DNA of 15,002 nucleotides from an uncultured Chloroflexota bacterium (GTDB lineage: Bacteria; Chloroflexota; Anaerolineae; Anaerolineales; Anaerolineaceae): NCBI GenBank assembly GCA_902795255.1, contig CADBKS010000054.1, positions 1 through 15,002 of the forward strand, written 5' to 3'. A program made the position numbers and the translations under genes. Below, one piece after another: positions 1 to 6,441 of this stretch (within the stretch, counting starts at the first letter, position 1; every line of letters starts with the position of its first letter). The notes beneath the pieces were generated by a model. That model saw only the letters and a list, made by a program, of their open reading frames with translations, was not told the DNA's origin and did no database searches.

Positions 1-514
1 CGTTCAGCTGCGGGGCGGCCAGATGCAGTCCGTGGACTGCGACGGACCCCAGTGTGGCAAAAGCCGCTTCATCAAACCCGACATTATCGGGCAGCTTCAC
101 CAGCAGGTTGCGCGGAATGACCTCATATTCGGCATGGACAGCATGATTGCCGCCGCCGCAGGCCACCCGGTCCCCGATCCTGAAGCCCTGCATCCCGTCC
201 CCCAGCGCCACGATCGTACCGGCGGAGGAATATCCGGGGAACATCGGCTGATCCAGCCGGTTGAACGCCGCCTGGACAGTGCTCAGCACCCCCTCCCGTT
301 TTGCCTTGTCCAGGACCTGACGGACCAGATCCGGCCGGGAGACAGCCTTACCCGCGAGGCTCTTTTCGGAAAATTCGACCAGCGTCCGTTCCGTACCGGC
401 AGAAACGAGTGAAAAAGCCGTCCGCACCAGCGCACAGCCCTTCCCCGGCGCGGGGACCGGCAGATCCTTGATTTGGGTCTCTCCGTTTTTCATATTTTGA
501 AAAAGCTGTTTCAT
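1..514 (-). CDS. Bi-domain oxidoreductase, zinc-type dehydrogenase part (3' end outside window)
   Basis: The first 171 codons of a minus-strand gene that runs off the left edge. The protein begins MKQLFQNMKNGETQIKDLPV and continues with LVSAGTERTLVEF, then FPGYSSAGTIVALGDG and GDRVACGGGNHA, and the window ends near LPDNVGFDEAAFATLGSVA. This is the GroES-like N-terminus of medium-chain dehydrogenases. The SAGTERMLVEF-type stretch and the DxVRQVLDKxKxxG segment are typical of the long 'bi-domain' oxidoreductases in which a zinc-dehydrogenase-like part is fused to a Gfo/Idh/MocA domain; these often lie in surface-polysaccharide loci. The second domain is not visible, so the fusion is inferred. 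The start is ATG at 512-514 with AAAGGA about 9 nt upstream. A TATAAT box (570-575, minus) and a second, better promoter with a hairpin leader (646-746) lie upstream. Substrate unknown. Confidence 0.8.
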   Translation of the reverse strand, partial: MKQLFQNMKNGETQIKDLPVPAPGKGCALVRTAFSLVSAGTERTLVEFSEKSLAGKAVSRPDLVRQVLDKAKREGVLSTVQAAFNRLDQPMFPGYSSAGTIVALGDGMQGFRIGDRVACGGGNHAVHAEYEVIPRNLLVKLPDNVGFDEAAFATLGSVAVHGLHLAAPQLN

Positions 515-569
515 GTCTGATTTTCCTTTCACGCGGAGTCATCTGAAGCCGCATTCCGCTTCTGAATTT

Positions 570-575
570 ATTATA
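570..575 (-). promoter_or_regulatory. Candidate -10 box of the oxidoreductase gene
   Basis: The minus strand reads TATAAT here, 55 nt upstream of the oxidoreductase start codon. The region 17 nt upstream (TTCCGG) is a poor -35. It may be the proximal promoter, leaving the distal promoter at 718-746 to make a separate short transcript. Confidence 0.4.
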
Positions 576-645
576 TCCCCAAAATCCCGCGGCCGGAACG
601 CATATGCCGATTCACGGCACGATCCTCCCGCAGACATCCTGTAAT

Positions 646-711
646 TATTAAAAATCATCAGCGGCCAAGGACATTACGGAGGAGGGGGTCCTCCGGAAGC
701 CTGCCGCTGAC
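646..711 (-). ncRNA. Putative short hairpin RNA or leader attenuator
   Basis: Downstream of the promoter at 718-746 the minus strand can fold into a long stem: TCAGCGGC (710-703) pairs with GCCGCTGA (665-658), AGG (702-700) with CCT (670-668), and CGGAGGA (695-689) with TCCTCCG (683-677) around a five-C loop. A T5 run (654-650) follows three bases after the stem, as in an intrinsic terminator. The transcript would be about 65 nt. It could be a stand-alone small RNA, or a 5' leader that terminates or stabilises transcription into the oxidoreductase gene about 130 nt further on. No known RNA family was recognised. Confidence 0.4.
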
Positions 712-717
712 AGGTCA

Positions 718-746
718 ATTAAAACCGAAATTCGGGCATTCGTCAA
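718..746 (-). promoter_or_regulatory. Sigma-70-type promoter with a palindrome in the spacer
   Basis: On the minus strand TTGACG (746-741) is followed after exactly 17 nt by TTTAAT (723-718). The spacer contains the 11-bp palindrome CCGAATTTCGG (725-735), a plausible operator placed to block RNA polymerase. The predicted start, near 711, lies at the edge of the long hairpin at 658-710. Confidence 0.55.
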
Positions 747-857
747 GAACCCTTCCGTGCAGATATGATAAACTTCCGCTCCCGGCCGTCCGCCGGGCAG
801 TCCCTGAATCGGTGATTTTTCCTCCCGAAAGGCGCAAATACAATTTATAATTCGGAT

Positions 858-1421
858 ATGGATATGAAACAGACACCGCGTTTTTCAGATGATTACTTCC
901 GCTCATTCGGCCGGGAATGGGACCGCGAAGGGCTGCCGAAACGGCTCTTCTGCCTGCTGACCAACCACGGCCTGCGCTACCTGCATGCCTACCGCGCGCT
1001 GCAGCAGCGCAAAGTCCCGGTATTATTTCACCGTTTCGTCCGGCGCGTCCTGCGGCAGAAATACGGGCTTGAACTGGACAGCATGAAGATCGGGAAAGGA
1101 CTTTACCTCGGGCATCCCTACAACATCAGCGTCAGTGAGTTCGCGGAGATCGGTGAAAACTGCAACCTGAACAAAGGCGTCACGATCGGCGCGGAAAACC
1201 GCGGGCCCAGGGCCGGCGCCCCAACGCTCGGGAACCGGGTATGGGTCGGTACGAACGCGGTCGTGGTGGGAAAGATCACGGTCGGCGACAACGTGCTGAT
1301 CGCCCCGAACGCATTCGTCAACCGGGACGTTCCGGCCAACAGCATCGTGATCGGCAACCCGATGCAGATCATACCGGACCGCTCCGACGCGACCGGCGGG
1401 TATATTGAAAATGTCCGCTGA
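858..1421 (+). CDS. Serine-acetyltransferase-like left-handed beta-helix acyltransferase
   Basis: A 187-aa protein. An alpha-helical N-terminal half (about residues 1-75) is followed by hexapeptide repeats: IGKGLYLGHPYNI, EFAEIGENCNLNKGVTIG, PTLGNRVWVGTNAVVVG, ITVGDNVLIAPNAFV and the closing IVIGNPMQII. This layout matches CysE-like serine acetyltransferases and the related O-acetyltransferases of polysaccharide loci, which transfer acetyl from acetyl-CoA. The usual catalytic HxGVTxG motif reads NKGVTIG, so the second active-site histidine appears to be Asn; the first may be H in LGHPYNI. Cysteine biosynthesis is therefore not assured. The ribosome binding site before ATG 858 is weak, and a TATAAT only 7 nt upstream (846-851) could give a nearly leaderless mRNA; ATG 864 is an alternative start. 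It overlaps trmO by 11 bp. Confidence 0.8.
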   Translation: MDMKQTPRFSDDYFRSFGREWDREGLPKRLFCLLTNHGLRYLHAYRALQQRKVPVLFHRFVRRVLRQKYGLELDSMKIGKGLYLGHPYNISVSEFAEIGENCNLNKGVTIGAENRGPRAGAPTLGNRVWVGTNAVVVGKITVGDNVLIAPNAFVNRDVPANSIVIGNPMQIIPDRSDATGGYIENVR

Positions 1422-2118
1422 AACCCGTCCCCCGCTGAAAGTCATCGCCCGGATCCGAAGTGAGTTTCCGGAGAAATTCGGCATTCCCCGTCAGAGCGGA
1501 CTGACCCCGCACCTGCTTGCCGGCATCGTATTTGAAAAGGAATACCGCAATGCCGAAGCGCTGCGCGGGCTGGAAGGCTTTGATTACCTGTGGCTCATCT
1601 GGGAGTTTTCGGAAAACATCCGGGAAAACTGGTCCCCGACGGTCCGGCCGCCGCGTCTCGGCGGAAACACCCGGCTCGGTGTATTCGCGACCCGCTCCCC
1701 GTTCCGTCCGAACCCCATCGGCCTTTCCTCCGTCCGGCTGGAACGCATTGAAAACACAGCGGCTGACGGCCCGGTCCTGATCATTTCCGGCGCGGACCTG
1801 ATGAACGGGACACCGATCTACGACATCAAACCGTATATTCCCTATACCGATGCCCATCCTGAAGCCTCGGGCGGTTTTGCCCCGGCCCCTGACCGGACAC
1901 TGGCCGTCGTTTTTCCGCCGGAGCTGCTCCGCCGGCTGCCTGTCCGCGTGCATGAAGCGGTCGTGGAAGTACTCGCACAGGACCCGCGGCCTTCCTACCG
2001 CCCGGACGGTGACCGGACCTACGGGCTTTATTTCTCCGGGTTCAATATCCGCTTTCAGGTCCGGGACCGGGTCCTCACGGTCTGTTCGGTACAGCCCATC
2101 GCAGAAGGGCTGAAATGA
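1411..2118 (+). CDS. trmO: tRNA (N6-threonylcarbamoyladenosine(37)-N6)-methyltransferase TrmO
   Basis: A 235-aa protein of the TsaA/TrmO (UPF0066) family. The N-terminal beta-barrel domain (about residues 8-150) has the family signature: EGFDYLWLIWEF, then RLGVFATRSPFRPNPIGLS (88-106), then YDIKPYIPYTD. The C-terminal part, ending in GLYFSGFNIRFQVRD, is the usual extension. TrmO uses S-adenosylmethionine to methylate t6A at position 37 of certain ANN-decoding tRNAs, giving m6t6A. ATG 1411 is preferred over an in-frame TTG at 1405 because GGCGGG lies about 10 nt upstream of the ATG. The gene starts inside the acetyltransferase gene, and its TGA overlaps the next ATG (ATGA at 2115-2118), so the three genes are probably translationally coupled. 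Confidence 0.92.
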   Translation: MSAETRPPLKVIARIRSEFPEKFGIPRQSGLTPHLLAGIVFEKEYRNAEALRGLEGFDYLWLIWEFSENIRENWSPTVRPPRLGGNTRLGVFATRSPFRPNPIGLSSVRLERIENTAADGPVLIISGADLMNGTPIYDIKPYIPYTDAHPEASGGFAPAPDRTLAVVFPPELLRRLPVRVHEAVVEVLAQDPRPSYRPDGDRTYGLYFSGFNIRFQVRDRVLTVCSVQPIAEGLK

Positions 2119-2936
2119 AAACCCGCCGTCTGCTCGCGGCCGCGTCTGCATTCGCGGTCCTGTGGATGATCGGCCTGGTGCTGGTCCGTCCGCTGCTGAT
2201 GCTTCCGGATATTTCCGCCCTGGAGCAGGTCGCTGCCGGCGGAGGGGAGATCCCGGTACGGACGCTTTCCGGCGGGCTCAGCCATATCTACCGCTCGCCG
2301 ACCTACGGGGAACAGGTCCGGATATCCCCGGACGAAGTCTCCGACGAACTGATCGCTCTCACCCTGACCACGGAAGACAGCACCTTTTTTTCCAATCCCG
2401 GCTTTTCTCCCTCCGCGATCCTGCGGGCGGTCATCCAGAACCTGATCCTGCGCCGGACCTATTCCGGCGCGTCCACCATCACCCAGCAGATCGTGCGGAA
2501 CATCCTGATGCCGGAAGAGGAGCGCTTTGACCGCTCCGTCAGCCGCAAAGCCAGGGAGATCCTGCTCGCGGCCCTGGTGAACCTGCGCTATGACAAGGAA
2601 ACGATCCTGACCCTTTACCTGAATGAGATCTATTACGGCCGGAACGCCGCCGGAGTTGAAAAAGCTGCCGAAGTTTATTTCGGGAAACATGCCTCCGAAG
2701 TCACCCTGTCCGAAGCAGCGTTCATCGCCGGACTGCCCCAGGCGCCGAATTACTACTGCTGCGATACCGAAGCCGGCAGGAAACGTCAGCAGGAAGTGCT
2801 GCTGCTGTTCGCACGCGCCGTCCGCGGTGAGAAATGCATCCGGCTGGGCAGCGGAAAAGATCTGCGCACATACTGCCCGGATCCGGAAGTGATCGGGGAA
2901 TATCTGCCCGCCGGCCGGACCGGAGCGGAAGAATAA
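2115..2936 (+). CDS. GT51 peptidoglycan glycosyltransferase, membrane-anchored, no transpeptidase domain
   Basis: A 273-aa protein with one N-terminal transmembrane segment (about residues 7-28) followed by a glycosyltransferase-51 domain. Seen motifs: TTEDSTFFSNPGF (85-97, catalytic Glu 87), SGASTITQQIVRN (117-129), RKAREILLA with the second Glu at 148, and LYLNEIYYG (167-175). GT51 enzymes polymerise lipid II into glycan strands outside the membrane. The protein ends at about residue 273 with no SxxK transpeptidase domain, so it is monofunctional like MtgA or SgtB. The usual EDxxFxxHxG histidine is Asn (SNPG), and the stretch LMPEEERFDR plus this SNPG form recall Anaerolineae penicillin-binding proteins. 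It is last in the operon with the acetyltransferase and trmO, starting within the trmO stop. A role in wall synthesis is likely; why it sits with trmO is unclear. Confidence 0.85.
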   Translation: MKTRRLLAAASAFAVLWMIGLVLVRPLLMLPDISALEQVAAGGGEIPVRTLSGGLSHIYRSPTYGEQVRISPDEVSDELIALTLTTEDSTFFSNPGFSPSAILRAVIQNLILRRTYSGASTITQQIVRNILMPEEERFDRSVSRKAREILLAALVNLRYDKETILTLYLNEIYYGRNAAGVEKAAEVYFGKHASEVTLSEAAFIAGLPQAPNYYCCDTEAGRKRQQEVLLLFARAVRGEKCIRLGSGKDLRTYCPDPEVIGEYLPAGRTGAEE

Positions 2937-2961
2937 AAGATCCGGGAAGAGCTCCCGGATC
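2935..2961 (-). terminator. Intrinsic terminator of thrC
   Basis: GATCCGGGA (2939-2947) and TCCCGGATC (2953-2961) form a perfect 9-bp stem with a 5-nt loop. On the minus strand the stem is followed by TTTTATT, so it fits termination of thrC, whose stop lies 34 nt upstream. On the plus strand no T-run follows, so it would be only a weak end for the GT51 operon. Confidence 0.75.
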
Positions 2962-2994
2962 CGGATCGTAAATCAATACCGCGGTCCCGCGCCG

Positions 2995-4482
2995 CTAATT
3001 TTCCTGCAGGAATTTTTCCACAACAGCCGGCATCTGTTCTTTTTCCACGCATTGCGTGAACCGCACTTCCGCCCGGCGCAGGGCGGAAAGCGGCTTCGGA
3101 GCCGCGGTCCCCGTGACCTTTTCCAGTTTATCCAGCGCGTCCAGTCCGCTGCTTTCCGGAGCTTCGCCCAGCCCTTCCAGGACCGCATTGCAGAATTTGA
3201 ACGGACTGGCAGTCGACACAACGACCACATTCTCATCCGCGTTTTCGCTCGCCCGGTACTGTTCCAGGACCTGATGGGCCACGGCCGTATGGGTATCCAT
3301 CAGATAGCCGTGCTCTCTCCAGACCTTCCCGATCTGCGCTTTCGTCCCGTCCTCATCACAGCACCCGGCCCAGAAGATCCGGTCCAGACTGCCGCGGATC
3401 TCCGGGGTGACCGTGTAGCGGCCGTTTTCCTTCAGCTGCGCCATGCAGGAAGAAACATATGCCGCGTCCCGGCCGCTGACGTCAAAGATCAGCCGCTCCA
3501 GGTTCGAGGAGATAAGAATATCCATCGACGGGGAGACCGTGGTAAAGAAAGGCCGGCAGCGGTCATAGGTGCCGGTGCGGAAAAACTCCGTCAGCACATC
3601 GTTTGAATTTGAAGCGCAGATCAGCCGTTTGACCGGGAGCCCCATCTTCATGGCGTAATACCCGGCCAGAATATCACCGAAATTGCCGGTCGGCACACAG
3701 AAGCTGATCTTTTCACCCGGCCGGACCGCGCCTTCGTTCAGGAAATCGCAGTAAGCGGAGATATAATAAACGATCTGCGGCAGCAGCCTGCCCCAGTTGA
3801 TCGAGTTGGCAGAGGACAGGAACCAGCCCTGAGCGGCAAGACGTTCCGCCAGTTCCGGATCGGAGAAGATCTGTTTCACACCGGTCTGGGCATCATCAAA
3901 ATTGCCCTCGACCGCACAGACACTGACGTTGTTCCCCGTCTGGGACTGCATCTGCAGCTTCTGTACGTCCGACACCCCGTCCCGCGGATAAAACACCAGG
4001 ATCGCCGTATCGCGGACATCCCGGAAACCTTCCAGCGCAGCCTTGCCGGTATCGCCGGAAGTCGCCACCAGAATGCAGACCTTTTTTGGTTCGCCCGTCT
4101 TCTTCATCGAAGCCGTCAGCAGATAAGGGAGGATCTGGAGCGCGATATCCTTGAACGCACAGGTCGGACCGTGCCAGAGCTCCATGAAAGAAGTCTCCGG
4201 ATCCAGCCTGCGGACCGGGGCAGCGCCCGCCGCGTCAAAGTTCCCGTAAGCACGCTGCGTAAAAGTCCGGAGCTCCGCTTCGGAAAAATCATCCAGATAC
4301 AGCTTCATAATGACAGCCGCGCGTTCCGCATAAGGCAGGGCGGCCAGTTTTCCGATCATTTCTTCCGTCAGGACCGGAAGGGACTCCGGTACAAAAAGGC
4401 CTCCGTCATGCGAAAGCCCCTGCATAATAGCTTCAGCAGCGCTCAGTGACAAACCGGTATTGCGGGTACTTTGATATTTCAT
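2995..4482 (-). CDS. thrC: Threonine synthase
   Basis: A 495-aa pyridoxal-phosphate enzyme of the long ThrC type. It converts O-phosphohomoserine and water to threonine and phosphate, the last step of threonine synthesis in the cytoplasm. The N-terminus MKYQSTRNTG with LSHDGGLFVPE is typical. The PLP lysine is K111 in WHGPTCAFKDIALQ, and the phosphate-binding loop is ATSGDTGKAA (about 149-158). Further conserved stretches are NSINWGRLLPQIVYY and VPTGNFGDILAGYYA. The length is normal for the family. The ATG at 4480-4482 has GGGAGGAA about 6 nt upstream. It has its own promoter (4510-4538) and terminator (2935-2961), so it appears to be a single-gene unit convergent with the GT51 operon. No homoserine genes are adjacent, and no T-box was recognised in the short leader. 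Confidence 0.95.
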   Translation of the reverse strand: MKYQSTRNTGLSLSAAEAIMQGLSHDGGLFVPESLPVLTEEMIGKLAALPYAERAAVIMKLYLDDFSEAELRTFTQRAYGNFDAAGAAPVRRLDPETSFMELWHGPTCAFKDIALQILPYLLTASMKKTGEPKKVCILVATSGDTGKAALEGFRDVRDTAILVFYPRDGVSDVQKLQMQSQTGNNVSVCAVEGNFDDAQTGVKQIFSDPELAERLAAQGWFLSSANSINWGRLLPQIVYYISAYCDFLNEGAVRPGEKISFCVPTGNFGDILAGYYAMKMGLPVKRLICASNSNDVLTEFFRTGTYDRCRPFFTTVSPSMDILISSNLERLIFDVSGRDAAYVSSCMAQLKENGRYTVTPEIRGSLDRIFWAGCCDEDGTKAQIGKVWREHGYLMDTHTAVAHQVLEQYRASENADENVVVVSTASPFKFCNAVLEGLGEAPESSGLDALDKLEKVTGTAAPKPLSALRRAEVRFTQCVEKEQMPAVVEKFLQEN

Positions 4483-4509
4483 GTCAGTTCCTCCCGAGAA
4501 TTACACTCA

Positions 4510-4538
4510 ATTATATCCAATCCCGCCCCGGGAACCAA
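4510..4538 (-). promoter_or_regulatory. Promoter of thrC
   Basis: On the minus strand TTGGTT (4538-4533) is followed after 17 nt by TATAAT (4515-4510). The expected transcript start is near 4503, giving a leader of only about 20 nt with the ribosome binding site. Confidence 0.65.
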
Positions 4539-4554
4539 AATTTCAGGAGAATTA

Positions 4555-4593
4555 AAAATGAGTCAAACAGAACCGTCCCTGCTGACTCATTTT
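4555..4593. repeat. Hairpin repeat of TGAGTCA...TGACTCA type
   Basis: AAAATGAGTCA (4555-4565) and TGACTCATTTT (4583-4593) are a perfect 11-bp inverted repeat with a 17-nt loop containing AGAACCGTCCC. The core from TGAGTCA to TGACTCA is 31 nt, the same length and ends as the palindrome at 6411-6441. The loop, read on the minus strand, has GGGACGGTTC, also found in the hairpin at 13272-13312. It lies between the thrC promoter and the hsp20 terminator. Confidence 0.65.
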
Positions 4594-4610
4594 GCGCAAT
4601 GCGCGCAGCG

Positions 4611-4641
4611 AAAAAGGGCGGCCCCAACGGGCCGCCCTTTT
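4611..4641 (-). terminator. Intrinsic terminator of hsp20 (bidirectional)
   Basis: GGGCGGCCC (4616-4624) and GGGCCGCCC (4629-4637) form a 9-bp GC stem extended by A/T pairs. On the minus strand it ends in TTTTT, 27 nt after the hsp20 stop. The plus strand also has TTTT, so it could act both ways. Confidence 0.85.
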
Positions 4642-4667
4642 GGTTTGATCAAAGCATTTCAAACGGA

Positions 4668-5117
4668 TCAGTCTTCGATTTTGATGGTCTTCTTCTCAGG
4701 AAGCTTCGGCTGATCTTTTCTGGCGATCGTCAGGTTCAGGACACCGTGTTTGAAGCTGGCTTTGATATCTTCTTCTGTCAGGTTCTCACCGACATAGAAG
4801 CTTCGCTGCATCGCGCCGGCATAGCGTTCCTGGCGGATGACCTTACCCTTCTTGCTCGTGTCATCTTCATCAAGGCCCTTCGCCGCGCTGACGGTCAGGT
4901 ACCCATCCTTCAGTTCCAGGCTGATCTCATCCTTGCTGAAGCCCGGCAGATCGATATCCACTTCATAATGGTCATCATGTTCACGGACGTCCGTCTTCAT
5001 CAGACGTTCGGCGTGCTTTCCGTAAAGCTTCCGTTCCGTGCGGTCCAGATCATTAAACTCCGGGAAACTGAACCAGTCATCAAATAAATTTTCTCCAAAA
5101 ACAGTCGGTAATAACAT
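4668..5117 (-). CDS. hsp20: Hsp20/alpha-crystallin family small heat-shock protein
   Basis: A 149-aa protein starting MLLPTVFGENLFDDWF. The alpha-crystallin domain (about residues 41-135) begins MKTDVREHDDHYEVDIDLPG and has the late conserved HGVLNLTI strand. The C-terminal tail has the I-x-I motif (IKI) used in oligomer assembly. Small heat-shock proteins hold unfolding proteins in a soluble state without ATP. The in-frame TTG at 5135 would extend the protein by six residues encoded by the ribosome binding site, so ATG 5115-5117 is chosen: AAGGAGG (5123-5129) is 5 nt upstream. No CIRCE element was found. A palindrome lies in the probable promoter region (5224-5241), and the leader can pair with the ribosome binding site (5124-5167), which suggests heat control. 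Confidence 0.95.
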   Translation of the reverse strand: MLLPTVFGENLFDDWFSFPEFNDLDRTERKLYGKHAERLMKTDVREHDDHYEVDIDLPGFSKDEISLELKDGYLTVSAAKGLDEDDTSKKGKVIRQERYAGAMQRSFYVGENLTEEDIKASFKHGVLNLTIARKDQPKLPEKKTIKIED

Positions 5118-5123
5118 ATCTTC

Positions 5124-5167
5124 CTCCTTACTCAATAACCTTTTTGCTGCTGAGCTTGGGGAAGGAG
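5124..5167 (-). promoter_or_regulatory. Possible RNA thermometer over the hsp20 ribosome binding site
   Basis: On the minus strand CTCCTT (5167-5162) is complementary to AAGGAG (5129-5124), the core of the hsp20 ribosome binding site. Directly inside, GCTCA (5155-5151) can pair with TGAGT (5134-5130). The two stems stack on the ribosome binding side, with a 6-nt bulge on the other. Leaders of this kind melt on heating in other hsp20 mRNAs (ROSE, fourU), but no known class was matched. Confidence 0.3.
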
Positions 5168-5223
5168 TGTTTGTGCCGCCGGGATCGCACCCTTTGGTCT
5201 TCTCTGTTCCTCAGTTCATTTTC

Positions 5224-5241
5224 TTATATTGTTTAATATAA
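5224..5241. promoter_or_regulatory. Palindromic candidate operator upstream of hsp20
   Basis: TTATATT (5224-5230) and AATATAA (5235-5241) form a perfect 7-bp inverted repeat around GTTT, about 107 nt upstream of the hsp20 start. On the minus strand the left half supplies TATATT, a possible -10, so a bound protein would block it. The -35 is poor (TTTCTC 17 nt upstream). It may equally be AT-rich promoter sequence. Nearby, 5263-5286 holds two copies of ATTTTTGTC. Confidence 0.35.
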
Positions 5242-5359
5242 CCCTTTTGTGTCAGAGGAGAAACAGATTTTTGTCTGATTTTTGTCAGCGTTTCCGATGG
5301 CACAGCGGGATGGGGACGGGGCTCTTATGGTATGATTGGCCGCAGGAGAAATAAACGAT

Positions 5360-6394
5360 ATGGCTATCAGCTGCAGCTGCAGGATCATTGATATTGATGA
5401 ATTCGGCGCCGCCCTTATGGAATGGACGCCGGAGGAGTTTTCCGAAAAGGGGTTTGAGTTCGGGGACACGGTGGATCTGGCTTTTTCCAACGGCTTTTTT
5501 CTGGAAAATGTCCCGTATTACAACGGGTTTTATGTTCAGATCGGGGAACCTGTCGTCGTCTCCTATCCGACCTACAAACACCCCGCGTGCAATTTCAACG
5601 GTCTTCCTTTCAGGGAACAGACCGGTGTAAACGCCGGAGACACCCTCACGGTCACAATGCACGGCAAAGGGGCAAAGGCGGAGGTCATGGCCCTGCGGGG
5701 CGTCGTTTACAGCAATGACCCGAACGACTATACAAGCCAGGAGCGTTTCGCGAACTTCCGGGAATTCCGCGCGGGCCGGATCGGCAGCCGGAAACTTTAC
5801 CGCTGCGCGAGCCCCTTTGACCCGGTAATGAACCGCCCCGCAGCGGTCTGCAGATTTCTGGAGGAGAACGGGATCCGGACGACGCTCTCACTTTCCGAGA
5901 CCGAAAAAACCCTCCGCGAACGCTATGAAAACATGCCCCCGTACGCAAAGGAGATCTGTGACGCCGGGAACGCCATACCGGTCGGCCTTGGCGCTGGCTG
6001 CTTTACGGAAAATTTCCGCAGGCCCCTGATCCGCGGGCTCATCCGGGCGATGGAGCACCCTTTCCCGTGGGCGGTCCACTGTCTGGAGGGGAAGGACCGC
6101 ACCGGTTTTGTCTGCGCGCTGCTCGAAGCGCTGATGGGCGGGACCTACCGCGAGATCGCCGATGATTACATGACCACCTACGACAATTATTACGGCATCA
6201 CCGCCGAAAGCGATCCGTTCCGCTATAACGGATTCAAATCCACATTTATCGACCACTATCTGCGGATCTTCGCCGGCCTGGACGAAACCGAGGACCCGGA
6301 AGGGCATGACTACAGCGCCGGAGCGGAAAAGTATCTTCTGGAAGGCGGCATGCAGCCCGAAGAGATCGAAAAACTGAAGCAGCTGCTGGCGTGA
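5360..6394 (+). CDS. Tyrosine-protein phosphatase (DSP/PTP family) with an N-terminal beta-domain
   Basis: A 344-aa protein. The C-terminal part (about residues 125-340) is a PTP-type phosphatase: FREFRAGRIGSRKLYRCASP, then ENGIRTTLSLSE, and the catalytic loop HCLEGKDRTGF with Cys 241 and Arg 247 (CX5R). This resembles the Y_phosphatase3 group, which includes protein and lipid phosphatases. The N-terminal ~110 residues look like a separate beta-rich domain: FEFGDTVDLAFSNGF, a Pro/Tyr stretch, IGEPVVVSYP, CNFNGLPFREQTGVNAGDTLTVTM. Its two GDT-plus-strand blocks recall the C-terminal domain of SAM hydroxide adenosyltransferases, a weak resemblance. The ATG at 5360 is chosen over TTG 5336: AGGAGA lies 10 nt upstream. 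There is no signal peptide. It is divergent from hsp20 and followed 17 nt after its stop by the palindrome at 6411-6441. Confidence 0.85.
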   Translation: MAISCSCRIIDIDEFGAALMEWTPEEFSEKGFEFGDTVDLAFSNGFFLENVPYYNGFYVQIGEPVVVSYPTYKHPACNFNGLPFREQTGVNAGDTLTVTMHGKGAKAEVMALRGVVYSNDPNDYTSQERFANFREFRAGRIGSRKLYRCASPFDPVMNRPAAVCRFLEENGIRTTLSLSETEKTLRERYENMPPYAKEICDAGNAIPVGLGAGCFTENFRRPLIRGLIRAMEHPFPWAVHCLEGKDRTGFVCALLEALMGGTYREIADDYMTTYDNYYGITAESDPFRYNGFKSTFIDHYLRIFAGLDETEDPEGHDYSAGAEKYLLEGGMQPEEIEKLKQLLA

Positions 6395-6410
6395 AATTCT
6401 GCAGCACCAG

Positions 6411-6441
6411 TGAGTCAAATGTACCAGGTACATTTGACTCA
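6411..6441. repeat. Near-perfect 31-nt palindrome
   Basis: TGAGTCAAATGTACC (6411-6425) and GGTACATTTGACTCA (6427-6441) are exact 15-nt reverse complements around a single A. No T-run follows on either strand, so a plain terminator is unlikely. It has the same outer sequence and exact length as the repeat core at 4559-4589, so the two look like members of a dispersed hairpin family. It lies between the phosphatase stop and the DUF5063 remnant, where the start of the latter is expected. Confidence 0.8.

Noticed and set aside
23..412. Open plus-strand frame of 129 codons
   Set aside because: It is the antisense of the conserved oxidoreductase frame and has no ribosome binding site.
1369..2151. 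Long minus-strand frame (260 codons) and 2055-2690
   Set aside because: Antisense shadows of trmO and the GT51 gene in GC-rich DNA; Arg/Gly/Pro-rich with no family pattern.
4446..5087. 213-codon plus-strand frame
   Set aside because: It is mostly antisense to hsp20 and contains the terminator and repeat; not a plausible protein.
5118..5359. CIRCE element for hsp20
   Set aside because: No TTAGCACTC-N9-GAGTGCTAA-like sequence was found; only unrelated palindromes.
6411..6441. Intrinsic terminator of the phosphatase gene
   Set aside because: The stem has no following T-run on either strand, and its ends match another repeat, so it is listed as a repeat.
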